The translations under genes were made by a program, and so were the position numbers. A DNA stretch of 64,000 nucleotides from Plazaster borealis (taxonomy: Eukaryota; Echinodermata; Asteroidea; Forcipulatida; Labidiasteridae): the NCBI GenBank assembly GCA_021014325.1, contig CM037473.1, positions 23,612,822 through 23,676,821 of the forward strand. Reading direction: 5' to 3'. Shown here piece by piece: positions 11,870 to 24,655 of this stretch (position 1 is its first letter; each line of letters begins with the position of its first letter). The notes beneath the pieces were generated by a model. It was not told the origin of the DNA. It did no database searches and saw only the letters and a program-made list of their open reading frames with translations.

Positions 11870-12165
11870 TAATAATAATAATTGGTTCTTATATAGCGCA
11901 CATATCCTAGTAGCTAGATCAAGGCGCTTTGCAACATTATTATTCCTGTTCATCAGGCATACCTTTAGACCATTCCTCTTACTTTCTTGCTGACCATACA
12001 ACCCCAAGCCGCTTAAATTAGCGCTAAGGGGTTAATCCATAACAATATGCTGTCTCAGCCCTCCCATTTATACACCTGTGTTATTAAGAGAAGCAATTAT
12101 GATTAAGTGCCTTGCTCAAGGAGACAAGTGTCATGAATGGGAATCGAACCCACACTCCGATGAGG
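11870..12165 (-). mobile_element. tRNA-derived SINE D, minus orientation
   Basis: Starts with (AAT)n then TTATATAGCGC, the reverse of the tail seen on plus copies (GCGCTATTATAAGAACC at 38590), and ends with GGGAATCGAACCCACACTC, the reverse complement of a B-box-type promoter. CTTGCTCAAGGAGACA is the complement of the CCTTGAGCAAGACA segment shared by copies at 20.3, 26.2 and 38.4 kb. Confidence 0.65.
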
Positions 12166-13489
12166 AAAATCTTTAAAATGGCCTTAAAATGTATCAAAGC
12201 CTATACAATGTGTTGACTGTTGGCTGGTCCTTGGACTCTGTAAGTTTTTTCTCCTTGTTTTGTGAAGGGTAAATTATCATGCCTGTGTTGTATGTACAAT
12301 GCACAAAAATAGCTCGGTTTAAAGGAAAAGTACAGAATTGGTAATTATGCCCCCCCCCCCAAAAAAAAAAAATGGAGGAGGTAAGGCGGGGATGTTGTAA
12401 ATATAAATTAGAAAAATGCTTATAATCAACAAACACAATCCGGTTTCAGGCACGATATTCTTTGAATTTCATCAGACTTTTGATTTTTGTTTTTGTTTGG
12501 AAAATCAGTAACATTATTTATAAATGGCCTTACAAATCTATCAAACCCTATACCATGTGTTGGTGACATTTGCCTGCCTTTAGTTACTAGTCAAATATCT
12601 AGCCTGTGTTTAATAGTAATAGAAAATAATAGCTTTGTTTAAGGGGCCTATTTAAGAATGCAAACAGAAACTACAGTTTTCATTGGCCTAAAGTGCCCCC
12701 TAGAACAAATGTTGCACCCCCTTGTGCCCCCACTCTAAAAGTTTACCCTAGTTTCATCGTTGAGCCAAAGGAATGTAACTACAGCATATTATCATTACCC
12801 CCCCCCCCCCCCTTGGTATCATTTTTTGCAGGGTTCACATTCACCATGTCTTATCGGATGTGCCGTGAGTAATTCAGGAAGGAAAATGAGGTCTATGTCC
12901 AAATTGGAACGAATCCTTGGAAGGCCTTGGGAGCATTGTAGAGTTTGGGTTGGCCTGCTTGTAGGCCAGGGTTGACTCAATGACTTCAGGGCAAACTGCG
13001 CTACCCTTCCACCCTCTCTCTCCCTCTGCCTGTGCTACCGGCCAGCACATGCCCTGTCATGCTCACGCTACAGTGGGTTCACCATAAGTCCTAAACAGCT
13101 CTCAGTCACATTGAAATACAATTGTTGATTTAATAAGATCAAGAATATTAGCGGACAGGCATGCAATTTCTCAGCTGATCAGCTGATTTCCAGTCCTTTT
13201 TTTTGGTGGGGGGGGGGGGGAGAGGGGGTTTGAGTGCCATAGAAAGCTGGAAAATACTGAATAAATATTGATGTCCAAGTCAGAGTTCTCTTTTTTTGTT
13301 GCAGTTGTATTTTAGAAGTTGCATGTCTGGAAGACTGAGGGTTTTCTCATGCTAATACTCGCTCTTCAATTGTGCAAAGAGTTGTTATTTTTACATTTTT
13401 TATTGACTAGCTGAATAATTATTAAGGAAACTTTTGCCCCATTTTATTCAAATTTATTAACAATTTAAGATGTGGGTTTGCGACAAAGA
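12166..13489. other. No gene; homopolymer tracts
   Basis: Contains C-runs at about 12350 and 12790-12812, an A-run at 12361, and a G-run at about 13207-13221. Frames crossing these tracts (proline-rich or glycine-rich) are not credible genes. Confidence 0.5.
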
Positions 13490-13665
13490 TCGCATAAAGC
13501 AAGATGGGCAACTTGGACCGAAATGTGCACCGGATGCCATTTCAGTAAGCAACTCTTTTGATGCAACGATAGATCAGTGCAGACAATGACCATTGCTATC
13601 AATGCGATAACAAAATATTTGCTTATCAAAATGGCGCCCATGCCAGACTTTACCTTCTAACAAAA
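13490..13665 (-). repeat. Dispersed repeat G, inverted copy
   Basis: Its reverse complement aligns with 31755-31905 over about 150 bp. Shared segments include TGGCATGGGCGCCATTTT, GCATTGATAGCAA and AAAAGAGTT. No terminal repeats were identified. Confidence 0.6.
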
Positions 13666-14242
13666 GACGAAGCTCCAGTTGTCCATTTGCTATAACGATC
13701 TTTGGTTTGCGGTAATGGCATTTACAGGCTCTTTTTGAGCATATTTTGAGTATGTGTCATTCTGATATAAATCTTGCAAGACGGAACAATTCATTTTCAT
13801 TTTGCGCAATCACAGAAGTTTCATCAGTTCCCCCACTAATTTGTGCTCAGCTCATAAAATTTGATAAACACTATTTTCTGTTTGAACAGCTTTATGAAAT
13901 TAGGACCAGATCTTTGCCCTAGATTGTGTACTTAGTGTGTTATAATTCATAGGTTGTGAGGGCATGTGTCATCAAGAATGCAAACATTACGCATAGGTTA
14001 CGCTATCAAGTTTATTGGAATCCTTTCCTCAATCCCTTATCAGTAATTTCTTCCCCTACTTCAATTTCACTTTGAAAAGGAGATTAGTAACGGACCCCCT
14101 CCCTGTAAGATTAAAGGGAAAGTCCATAACAAAATCCATAAGGTTATGATATACATGTACATGTAGGCAAGGGGGGAAGGGGCAGGGATTCTGAACAGGG
14201 GGCTACTTCCCTCTGGTTTCGCCACTGCACTGCTTACCCTCA

Positions 14243-14373
14243 ATCCGTTGGACCGCCAGAATGTTTTGCTAGACCACATTATTGTGCCAAAGTACTGGAG
14301 CAATCCTCCGCAAGTGAATACGCGCATTAGTATTGATTGCAGTCCAATGGAATTATGCATGTGGTCCAACGGA
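14243..14373. repeat. Short inverted-repeat unit
   Basis: TCCGTTGGACC near 14244 is matched by its complement GGTCCAACGGA near 14362, enclosing about 110 bp. A 73-codon frame covers this unit but belongs to the repeat; I do not call it a gene. Confidence 0.45.
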
Positions 14374-15454
14374 ACAAGCAAAGTGCACGTGCTGGAATAC
14401 TTATCCGATCTATTAAAAACGCTCTTACTATTCCGACTTTTGAGACGCTTCTCTTACCGATCTTTTTGATAAAACTTCAATTCGCCGTATTTTTGACCGT
14501 GTGAGGGCGTATGTGGACCAATTTCACGTGATGAAAAACAAGTAAACAAACGGGGTTTTTTGGTCATTGTTGTTATTATTATGTTGATGTATTTCGTCAT
14601 TTAGCGCCTTAAGTAATTTTTTATGAGAAAGTGCGCTTTATAAGTTTGTATTATTATTATTATTATTATTATTGATGCAAGAAAACTACATACAGGCATT
14701 TAAAATATAAGATGAAACTGTAATTGTGATGCAAGACATTCCCTAATGAAAGCGCCCACATGCGGTCAAAAATATAATAGATTCCTGCTCGAATGGGAGT
14801 CTTTTGGGGGGTTTTTCTCGCGTAAATGTACGCATGCTAGAATACCTACAAGATGAAATTTACCTGTATGTCTGCTGCCACCTTGTGGCCCAGTGCCTCC
14901 CATTGTTCTTGTTACTAAGAAAAATATGACTAAGTCAAATTGAAAGAGTTGTACCAGCTGCCGTTTAGCGTTTAATATTAAATATTAAATTATACCATGG
15001 AGGAGGGGGGAGCTACAGTTTCCATTGTGATGAATCATGGATGAATGTTCGTTTCTTTGGTTAAGGATAATGATTTTCCTCTTTTTCTTAATAAATACTG
15101 CTATTGAAAACAAAAAAAAAACAGTGTTCAAAGTTTATTGGGTTTGGCCATTTCCTGTTTTTATTTATTCATTTATTTTTTTTAAACAATTTTTTGGGGG
15201 GGATTAGAAAGTTGCCTGTCTGGAACTTCTGTTTTGAACAATTTCCACAGCCTTGTCACTTCTAACGTAAACTATGAAGGTTAGAATTAATGCACTAATT
15301 TTCAGTGTTACAGGCCTTGAATTTTGGTATTGAATTTTGGTCTTGAAAGGCCAGTTATTTTCCACCTGGTAAAGGACACTTCAGTTAGGAAAATTGTAAA
15401 TATGAAGTAGGGAAAATAACTTTGATTTATTGTGTGATTACATCAGGTGAATTG
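14374..15454. other. No gene; SINE-like tail and simple repeats
   Basis: An (ATT)n tract at about 14648-14672 follows AGCGCCTTAAGT and GCGCTTTATAAG, like the tail of SINE D. CTGCTGCCACCTTGTGG at about 14873 matches an arm of the inverted repeat at 35780-35895. Nothing else is recognised. Confidence 0.45.
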
Positions 15455-15565
15455 GGTCTAAACCTGTGCTTTCTGAGTCCTGTGTGAAAAAACACACCAC
15501 AGGCTACTGATGTGGATCCGAACCCATGATTCAACCCTGCATTCTAGACATGTGTCTAACTATAG
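15455..15565 (-). mobile_element. tRNA-derived SINE E, minus orientation
   Basis: Contains the complement of the tRNA-like B box (GATCCGAACCCATG) followed by TGCATTCTAGACA, in the arrangement seen in the minus copy at 10.7 kb. Diverged. Confidence 0.45.
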
Positions 15566-16849
15566 CAAACTGAAATGCCCAATGATGAGAAAACCAGTTC
15601 TAACCCTGTTATTTTTATTTTGTAGTCAATTTGTACAACCCCAAAAATATAAACAAATTTTCCCAGTCAGTTTGCCTTGTGGTTTATTTTTTTTTGTATA
15701 TGGTAGGGCTTGCATCACACATTTATGTGAGGTTAAAACCAAACTGATATTCTTTTAATATCCCAATGCAATCGTTAACCAAACTTGGTCCTGTTGGCTA
15801 GTTACTGAATAAGTAAACCGCGCCGTGGGTTTATTCAAGGCCCATCAAAACCTTCCCTTTAAACTCCTGAAGCAGGATGTGCGAATATAAGTGAAATTTG
15901 ATCTTGGTAATCTGAAATTAAAGGAGCAACGGAGTCCCTTGGGTAATGGGGGTTTGACACTTGCCAGACCCATGGACTCCTGGCTGCATCACCCCGGGGA
16001 CTCCACCAGGGAATTTCAGCTGACTCCCCAAGAGGAAAATGATACAACAAATTTAAAATGATGTGTAAAAAATTGCACTTTTCTTGAAGCAGTTTTAGGG
16101 TAAGCATGTCAGCACCTTGACCTGGTTTGTGTAAAGTATAGATTTCATGTTTGAAAGTTGCTCGATCATTTTAGTTATCATACAAGCGTGACTGGAATAT
16201 AAAAAATGTCTACATAAAAGGCTGAGTTGCCTATAGAAGTGCAGAAGGCTTATTATGCTAAATATATATGTTTTATAATCTTGTAAAATATTTGACAGTC
16301 TCTCAGCCTCTTAAAATCCAATCAAAAATATTTGTGTCAGGGTTTTTTTTAAAAAGTTTTCCAATCATTTTGCATGTAGTTGCATACCCCACTAAAGGTC
16401 CCATATCCACCAATGCTAATTGTGCTAAATATAAAAAATATATATAATATAGAAATATTAAACATTTTTACAGTCTCTTGAAATCAAATCAAACATATTT
16501 GCTGAAAAATGAACTTCTTTTTCTTTTCACTTTTTTAGGAGGTAAGCTGTTAAATTTTTGAGCTATGCCCATCCAAAATGAAAAACATGCCATGAACAGG
16601 CCAGACTCCATCTTGGAGAAGGGGTGTTTGTAAGCACAAACATTTGGTGTTATTTAAAAAAACTTGTTAAATGAAACCAAGTTTCCAGTGTTGGCAATAA
16701 GTACCTGGTTTTGGAATGGGGTGTCACATTTGTACAATCGCGTGTTCTTTGTGTGAAAATGACACTGAGTAAATGTTATGCTGGAGCTATATCTTTATTA
16801 GCAATGTAAGGGGAGAAACTCATATTTTTAAGAACAGCAGAAACTATTT
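15566..16849. other. No gene recognised
   Basis: AT-rich. Two similar segments at about 16250-16330 and 16425-16505 share CTAAATATA, TTGACAGTCTCT/TTACAGTCTCT and AATCAAACATATTTG-like phrases, so part of it is an old local duplication. Confidence 0.4.
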
Positions 16850-17426
16850 ATTGTATACGGTTAGTTTCACTTTTAATAGTTATAGTTTTAGGTTATTTTA
16901 GAGGGTTTTAATTTTTACTATGGCTGAAGAGATAAGGTACATGCATCAACTGGTTATATTTCCAACACTAATGTTTGTGGTAATTTAAATCACTTTTGAA
17001 ACAAAAATGCTCCATAAAAACCTTTTGTGTAACAAATTTGATAGGATTATGATTGATTACACTCTACTTCTCAATAGTTCATTAGATAATATACACAATA
17101 AAAAATACATTGCACAAGATGAAAAATACAGGAACAATGGAAAAACATGGAGAGGGCAAGCCTGAGAAGAGAACAAAATTGTAGTAAATCAAAAGGTTAT
17201 TCCAGTAAAAAAACTGCAAAAAAGAATGGCAGAAAGACTCTATTGTATATGGTTAGTTTCATTTCTAATAGTTATAGTTTTAGGTTATTTTAGAGGGTTT
17301 TAATTTTTACTGTGACTGAAGAGATAAGGTACATGCATCAACTGGTTATATTTCCAACACTAACGTTTGTGTTAGTTTAAATCACTTTTGAAACAAACAA
17401 ACAAACAAACAAACAAACAAACAAAC
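16850..17426. repeat. 155-bp direct repeat ending in an (AAAC)n microsatellite
   Basis: A segment at 16850-17005 recurs almost unchanged at 17242-17397 (offset 392 bp), including GGTTAGTTTCA, TAGGTTATTTTAGAGGG and ACATGCATCAACTGG. The second copy runs directly into (AAAC)n at about 17388-17426, while the first ends in plain A-rich sequence. Confidence 0.75.
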
Positions 17427-17589
17427 CCCCAAGAAAATAATGAACAATGAAACAACAGACAAACAAACACCCTAAGAAGCAATCAAACAAACAACAAACA
17501 AATCAACTAAAAATGAAAATGCAGTTAAAGATCGTGAAAACTCCAAAAGAAACAAAATGACACTAGTAGAAGAACCTAAATCAAGGAGC

Positions 17590-17972
17590 TTAGGCAGTGT
17601 ATACCATTGGTCTGTACTCAAAGAATTAATTACCATAAAACTTATGCTTGGTAAGAAGCACTGCAGCTGTTGATAATGTATACAATTTTGAGAAAAGATT
17701 CCCTTCTAAGAAGTGTGGTTTTAGAGAAAGGGATTCAAAAAATTGTTAATCTGAGAAAAGTTTCATGCATTAAATGTTTCTCAGATTGTGTATTCCAATT
17801 ACGGATTACTCTTCCTGCGTGAGCATAACTGCTCCTGATTTTTGCTTATATCTCAAAAACACACCTTTTGAAATGAAATTTTCAAAGATTAGTTTTATTT
17901 GTATATGTCTACATTTATATAGGGGTAAAACAATCAAATGGTTCCAAAAACCAAAGGTATACTTTGCCTTTA
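17590..17972. mobile_element. MITE family A2, copy 1
   Basis: Left end AGGCAGTGTATACCATTGG; right end CCAAAGGTATACTTTGCCTTTA. The body shares AAGAAGCACTGCAGCTGTTGA, TCTCAGATTGTGTATTCCAAT and TTCCTGCGT with the copy at 29533-29908. The central palindrome is imperfect here. Confidence 0.7.
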
Positions 17973-18704
17973 CATCACGGAGAAGGCTGTTGACCGTTTA
18001 AAAATATGATAAAGTTGGTCTGAGACAAATCAACAGGAAGGGAATTCCACAAGACTGGTACACTGTGAAAAAAGAACAATTCAATGAGATTCACCTGGAG
18101 AAAGACATTCTAAAAAGTGGGACGGTCTCTGGTGTTGTCAAGTCCAGTTTGATTGTGAAAAATTGAAATAATATGTGTCAGGAAAGCACAAAGACTGACA
18201 TGAAATCATGCTCCAAAAAGAACTTCTGTATCTTGAATCTACATAGAAATTCTGACCTCGTTTGAAACTTCCAAGTATTTTGTAGCCCTTCAGCAAGGGA
18301 GTAACGAATTTAAAACAAACCCAAGCCTTGTTGAAAATGGATGGCAGTGTTTATGTGCCTGTAATTATTCATTTTGGAGGTCTGTTTATATTTGTGGCTG
18401 GAATTTCACCCGAATCCGGCATGAATTTTGGTTGTGTTTTAGACAAAGTTGTGATATTTTGTATTATACATCATGAGAGATTTATGGGCAAAGTTTCGAT
18501 TTCGGCACCAGTTTTTGTTTATAAAGTTAACAATCTGCCCACTTGTCATAGCTGTTATTTTCTGTTGTTGTTAACGCTAGTAGTTTCTGTTCGTCAGAGG
18601 AGTTCACCCCAGTGGGCCTTGGTTTGTTTGACTCTTACTGCCTTAATTCTTTAAAATTAACCAAGAGCTGCTAATATGGAATCCCTTCTGCCCTCAAGTC
18701 TCCA
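17973..18704. other. No recognised gene
   Basis: A 108-codon plus-strand frame (18328-18654) has a hydrophobic, membrane-like composition but no family signature and no supported splice partner. I treat it as probably chance. Confidence 0.4.
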
Positions 18705-19280
18705 AAATTCAATTCAATTCAATTCAATTCAATTCAACATTACATTTATTTCCATCCTGAATAGTGCATAACAGAATGCAAAAAGACAAGTGGAGACAAG
18801 ATCCTAGGCCAAGGCTTGTAGTGAAGTACCTTTAGAAGAGAAAACATGAGAAATAATTAATTAACTAATTAATTAAATAATTAATTATTTAATTAAAGAA
18901 TTAAGAATCCCCTGCCTCAATCCTCCAAAATCAATGGGTATGAATTTTTGTAGGATACCTTCTGCCAATAATCATCCAAAATCAACCAACAGGAGTTTAT
19001 GTAGGATGCGTACAGGTTCAATCCTTCAAAATCAACTGATATGAGTTCATGTAGGATCCTTACTGCCTCAATCCTCCTAAATCAACGGATATGAGTTTAT
19101 GGACCTTCTACCTTAATCGTCCAAAATTAACGGTTGTAAGTTTATGGAGGTTACCTTCTGCCTTAATCGTCTACAATCAACCGATATGAGTTTATGTAGG
19201 ATACCTACTACCTTCAAAATTTAAAATCAACCAATATGAATTTAGGTAGAATCCATGATGTCTCAATCTTCCAAAATCTC
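18705..19280. repeat. (AATTC)n, TTAATTAA palindromes and a ~60-bp minisatellite
   Basis: (AATTC)n lies at about 18708-18736 and ATTAATTAATT palindromic sequence at 18855-18900. From about 18905 to 19275 a diverged unit of roughly 60 bp repeats six or seven times, with the phrases CCAAAATCAAC, GATATGAGTTTATGTAGGAT and TACTGCCTCAATC. Confidence 0.75.
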
Positions 19281-20249
19281 ACCAAATTGGTCATGACAGT
19301 CATGTTTTAATGAACAATGAAAAAAAGTTCCTGTTTTGTGTGTTTTTGTTGTATGTTCATGTAGGGTTTATTAGAACTGTGGTAATTGAAATAAGGTACG
19401 GTTAATTGAGGTCTTAAAAGTGATATTTTCTTGAGTTTGACGGTATTTCAGACTGACTTCTCTGGCAGATTGGTACTCATCTTTAGAATGAGTGAGCTTT
19501 CAGAGTGAACTTAATTGTACTTTTTCGATAAGTAACAATCCTGTGTTTTGTCTTTAAGCAGTACGTTCCTGTGTTCAGCATATTTGTTTGCTCCAAAGCA
19601 GCTCTGTGACTAGGGCCTGGCCTGATGCTATTTACGCTGATTAGGATTTGTTCAAGTGGTCAGTGGGCATTAAGCTCAAACTATTTCTGCTTATCCCCAC
19701 AGACACCGCTAAAAACAACAACAGTATTTCCTCCCCTGAGAGGTGGGGAGCTGAGAAGAGAGAGGGGGGATAATCAATGCCAAGAGGGGGGTGTCAGGAC
19801 TGATTTGGCCCCAGCGCTTATGGGGACCTGGCAGTGATTTGGAGAGCCCCTCCATGGGCGGGAAACAGGGGCTTGGTGTCTCAGGAAAATGCAATTGACA
19901 AGCATTGGCGCTAATTTCCCATGAGCTGCTCCACCAATTAGGTTAAATGTGAACATGTTTTTACGGCGGGGCTGTTTTTCTGGGGGAGATGTGTGGCTTC
20001 GAATTGGAAGTGATGGCCACGTGGGTTGTTGGTTGTAAGCAATGCTTCCATGGTTAGGTTTTTCTATAATGTATGCCTATAATTAATTTGCTCAATGGAA
20101 AAGTTGTGTTTGTTATTTTGTACCCTCTATTTTTTCCACTTTCAAAGCCCCCTAAAATAAGCCACACAGATGTTTATAATAACATTACATTTGGAAGTTG
20201 GAGGCAATTAGACTCAGCCAGGAATTGTAGGAGTGATTAATTATGTGCA
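19281..20249. other. No gene recognised
   Basis: GC-richer than its surroundings at 19725-19960, where frames are open on both strands, but no splice sites, domain or repeat relationship could be supported. Confidence 0.4.
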
Positions 20250-20590
20250 TGCACCAGACTCAAGTTCTGGTGGTTAAAAAGTCATAGTGTTTGGGTTCGA
20301 ATCCTGATCGTGACACTGGTGTCCTTGAGCAAGACACAATAATTGAGCAAGACACAATAATTGCTTCTCTTCACCCGGGAGTTAATAGGTACCTGTGGGT
20401 GAAGAGATGGTTCTTGTGATTATTTTAGCTTGGTGCACTACATACTTGGCAGCATAAGCTGTATACTCCCCAGGGAGCCGAGATGGAATGAAATAAATGG
20501 CCCAGTGACCAGGGGCAATAGTGTTCATACACCATGAGCGTCAACATTTTCTGATTCTGGTGCTATATAAATGTCCGTTATTATTATTCA
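20250..20590 (+). mobile_element. tRNA-derived SINE D
   Basis: B-box-like GGTTCGAATCC at about 20293, then the family segment GTGTCCTTGAGCAAGACACAA (partly duplicated in this copy), and a tail with GCTATATAAATG and (ATT)n. Confidence 0.7.
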
Positions 20591-22558
20591 TCATACTATT
20601 AATATTTGATTCAATTCTTGTTTTATTCCACAATAGACTTTGCAAGTCTCGCCTGTATTCGAACACGGGGACCTGTTCAAGTGTGTGAATTAATTGTTTC
20701 CTTCACACATTAAAGCAATTTAAGTGGGACCAAACAGTACATATAGAATGCTCTAGATTGCCCAGTGGGACATTTAAAACCAAGATAAACACCAAGTAGA
20801 AGACCTTGTTTCAATTCAACGTGCTTCGGCCAAACTTCCAAAAATTGTGTCCAGAATGCCCCACAGTTTTGAAAAACCCTGGGAAGAACCCTGTACCTTA
20901 TAAACAGTGTTATAGTTATGTTAAATTCTCCGGAGTCTGACGGTCCCTTTAAATCATGGGGAGAGGCTTGACCATGATTGCTGGTCCATTTCTGCAACTG
21001 TGGACCGAAAAGGACCTCATCAGTAATTGATCACTCTCTATAGGTTTTGACGAACTTGAATTTCAGACGGGCAGGAAAAACCAACGATTCATATTACATT
21101 CAATTGCAATTCATTTTTTGAAATTGGCCAATATATGGCTCTCTCTGTGTGTAGTGTTCAACCCCCCCCTTCTCTGCCTCTCTCTATATATATATGGAAT
21201 GAGAAATGGAATATTGCTCGCCCGATATTCCCTCAATGCAAGTCTCGAACCTGTCATTTACGCTACCAATTTATCTAGTGTTTCAGGATTAATTTATAGT
21301 CGTGACAGGTACATGGTGATGCTGACTATCTGATTGCATTTATTGGCTCTCTGGGCTATCCGCCCCGACACTGACATTCTCATTTCATTCGCGCTGCCGA
21401 TATGAGCCACATTACTGTTGCCTAGCTAGCCAGCCCAGGCAGCAGAATTCAATTGCTTTCAATAATACACACAACAAAATATTACCCATTGACATTCGCC
21501 AGTCAACGCTTGCTTCCGATGAAACTTTAGACTGAAACTTTTCCTTATTATCAGAAGCTTTAATTACTTTAGTCTATGCTGGAAGCTGTTTTATCAATTT
21601 ACATTTTGCACTAGTTTTAGGAGAGGAGTTCAAATTTGGCAAGCTGTCTCTTTGAAATGTACTTCTTTTTTTAAAAGGATGTGTTATTTTTTCTACAAGG
21701 TTTTGAAGTATATATTTGGAAGTCAAACAAATTACAGTTTTAACACTTTATGTATGTGAAGTTTCTTGTAAAAACAGTAGATTCTGTTAGGCACTGGATG
21801 ACCCATTTAGCCTGTGGAGCAACCGATTGAGAATTAGTTTTTATACAAAATAAAGCATTGATAGTGTTTCAACTTTCCACTGCGATGTCTTGAATAAGCC
21901 TTGCCAACAATGTTCCATTCCACTTTCTCCTGTTAAAAAAATAAATTAGAGGAAAAATCCTCAAGTTTTGGTGTTGTCAGAATGTGGGGTCGGTTCCTGG
22001 TCATTGTCCTTGTGCAAGACACTTTGCCCATTTGCTTTGTCCTTCATAAGGGATGTCAAGCCATAGGTCCAGTGTTTATGTAATGCATGTAAAAGAACCC
22101 AGTAGCCTACACTTTTATCATTAAGGGAAGGGGTTTTGTCATATTCTATACTTTCATTTGACAAACATGATCTTGTTTGTGTATGGCCTAAGATGCGTTA
22201 CTGTAACAAGTTTCAGTTGAGTGATTCTGAAGTGTATATAAGAACATAGATTATTAAAATAATGTTGTTGAAGTCTGTCACCGAGTTTGGGTACTTACTT
22301 CGCATCTCTACTACATACAACAGGTTTGCCCCGGTGTTTCTGGCACGTTTGCAGCAGATTGCACCGGATCACTTTGTAAAACCTTACAAGGTGCATCATA
22401 AAATAGTCTCATTAAATTTACAAATAGTGCTGTATATCTTTTGTAAAAATATGAGCCCTTTAGTCGCCTGTCAGGTATAGAAAGAGCTGAGTATATAAGA
22501 AACTGCAGATGACTTTAGCAACATATTTATGTTTTGTTTCTTCTCTTCTTTTCTACAG
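20591..22558. other. No exon recognised
   Basis: Upstream of the first supported exon. The stretch 21000-21470 is balanced in composition and free of obvious repeats, so it could hold a conserved non-coding element, but nothing in the sequence proves this. A diverged SINE D fragment lies at 21980-22150. Confidence 0.4.
21980..22150 (+). mobile_element. tRNA-derived SINE D, body fragment
   Basis: Contains GTCCTTGTGCAAGACACTTT, ATGTAAAAGAACCCAGTA and AAGGGAAGGGG, matching the body of the 38.4 kb copy. The next piece of that copy (GGTTTGCCCCGGTGTT) reappears at about 22323, some 170 bp away, so this copy seems to have been interrupted. Confidence 0.55.
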
Positions 22559-22608
22559 CCCAGAACTACATTAAGGACATGCTTGGAAAACAACAACGAA
22601 ATAAAACA
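22559..22608 (+). CDS. Exon of a putative bHLH-Zip-like (Max/Myc-type) protein
   Basis: A 50-nt internal exon with a good acceptor (pyrimidine tract ending TTCTACAG) and donor (GTAAGTG). With two leading bases completing an upstream codon it reads QNYIKDMLGKQQRNKT and ends in phase 0. The next exon at 27616 starts in phase 0. Known biology: in bHLH-Zip factors the end of helix 2 has a YI-containing segment (YIQYM in vertebrate Max) that runs straight into the zipper, and this exon has YIKDM at that place. The basic region and loop are not found upstream in the window, so identification is tentative. The alternative is some other coiled-coil protein. Confidence 0.5.
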
Positions 22609-23559
22609 GTAAGTGATAGAATGGATACATGAGTTCTTCTTGTTAAAACTATTTTTTAAAGATGCAGAACTACAGACCTTTCATGTGTATAGACTCCTTG
22701 CACTGTCGTCACCACGGCTACTGTTTGCCCATGGTCTGCAATTTTGGGAGTCAAAATGCAAGTAAAGAACCACTCACACGTTGCCTAAAATATGCACTCA
22801 CTGCAAAGTAACACACAGGGGATTTGACTGCCAAAATGGTGTAACCGAAATGATGCAACCAGGATTAATCGTGGCTGATGACATCAGTTATAAATCATCT
22901 ACATACTCCACAACTAGTAACTATATTGATATTTCAAATAGTATACATTACATATAACAAAGAAAATACATCAACACACCCAAATATAAAGTGTAAAATA
23001 ATTCAAAGAACACAAACAGAAAAATTAGGATACAAAAGGCCAAAAGTGTGGAAATAATGGTTCACCCCTACCAACGTCCATTGAAAAACCATTAAACTTT
23101 AGCAACTATGATCAACAATCACTTGTAGCTGTAGGTTTTTCACCCTACGAATTCATTAGGGACCACTCTGATGCTGGAGGATAAAAATAGCCGGGTCCCT
23201 TGTGTGCAACTCATCTGTGTAATCCAAGTGTGCATAGGGAATCAGACGATGATTGCTGCGTGATTAAGGTCTCTATTGATATTTTTCATGTGAGACCCTT
23301 GAGTACTTTATCCACGGAGCAGGGAGGTGACCGGTTGGACTGACAGCCGCAGTCAACCAGATATTATATTGATTGTTTTCACAGTACACTTGCTCCCCTC
23401 TCCCCGAGTTGATTGAGTCCCCATACCTTCAGTGCATGCTCCACTAGTACTCATGTCTGTTTTGATCTTCATAGACGCCCTATGATTGTCTTTCTGTCTG
23501 TTTATGTAGTAAACTATGTTTTTCTTCAGCAGTCTACAATTATTAGTCATTAGCTAGCA

Positions 23560-24655
23560 AAAATTGGTCAAGAGGGCTTTTGGCTTGCCCGTCCTACAAA
23601 AACTAGTTAAAAAGTGCCGTGGGCCAGCCTGTTGTGCAATAACTCTGTTGTGGGGCTAACCTGCCTTCAAATTGGTTAATTAATCTAGAGTACTGTGGGC
23701 CAGCCTGGCATGCAAAAACGAGTTAAGAATTCTGTAGCCTAGCATGGCATGCAAAAACGAGTTAAGAATGCTGTAGCCTAGCATGGCGTGCAAAAACGAG
23801 TTAAGAATGCTGTAGCCTAGCATGGCGTGCAAAAACAAGTTAAGAATGCTGTAGCCTAGCATGGCGTGCAAAAACTAGTTAGAGTTCTGTGGGTCAGCCT
23901 GGCCTTTGAAAAATTGGTTAAGCTAGAATGATGTGGGCTGGCCTGGGCTGCAAAAACTAGTGAATAATGCTGTGGTCTAGCCTGGTGTTCAAAAACTACT
24001 TAAGAATGCTGTGGCCAAGCATGGCAACCACAAACTTGGTAGGAGTGCTGAGGACTAGCCCATGGCGTTCAAAATCTAGTTAAGCTAGAGTATTGTAGGC
24101 CAGCCTGCCATGCAATTTTTTTTAAGAATGCCTGCAAAAACTAGTTAAGCTAGAGTGCTGTGTATATACTAGTTAAACTTAAGTGTTATGGGCTAGCTTA
24201 ACCCCCAAAAAGTAGTTATGTTAGAGTGCTGTGGGCTAGCCTGGCCTTCAAAAACTGGTTAAGCTAAAGTGCTGTGTGCTAGCCTGTCCTTCAAAAACTA
24301 GTTAAGCTAGAGTGTTGTGTATGTTAAACTAAAGTGTTATGGGCTAGCTTAAACCCCAAAAAACTAGTTATGTTAGAGTGCTGTGGGCCGGCCTGGCCTG
24401 CAAAACTACGGTTAAGCTAAAGTGCTGTGTGCTAGCCTGTCCTTCAAAAACTAGTTAAGCTAGAGTGCTGTTGACTAGTGTGGCCTTCAAAATTTAGTTT
24501 AAAATGCTTTGGCATAGCTTGGTGTGCAAAAACTAGTTAAGAGTCAGTTGGCTAGCCTGGTGTATAAACGCTTACCTAGTTGGAAGTGCTGTGGGCCAGC
24601 CTGGTGTGCAATAACTAGTAACCAATTCTATGGGCAAGATTAGATAAAACTAGAT
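23560..24655. repeat. Minisatellite, 39-bp core with longer variants
   Basis: About twenty units based on GGCCAGCCTGGCNTGCAAAAACTAGTTAAG. Between about 23720 and 23880 the units are nearly identical with a 39-bp period (GAGTTAAGAATGCTGTAGCC); on both sides they diverge and lengthen to about 45-60 bp. A short repetitive frame on the minus strand (repeating MLGYSILN) is a by-product. Confidence 0.85.
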
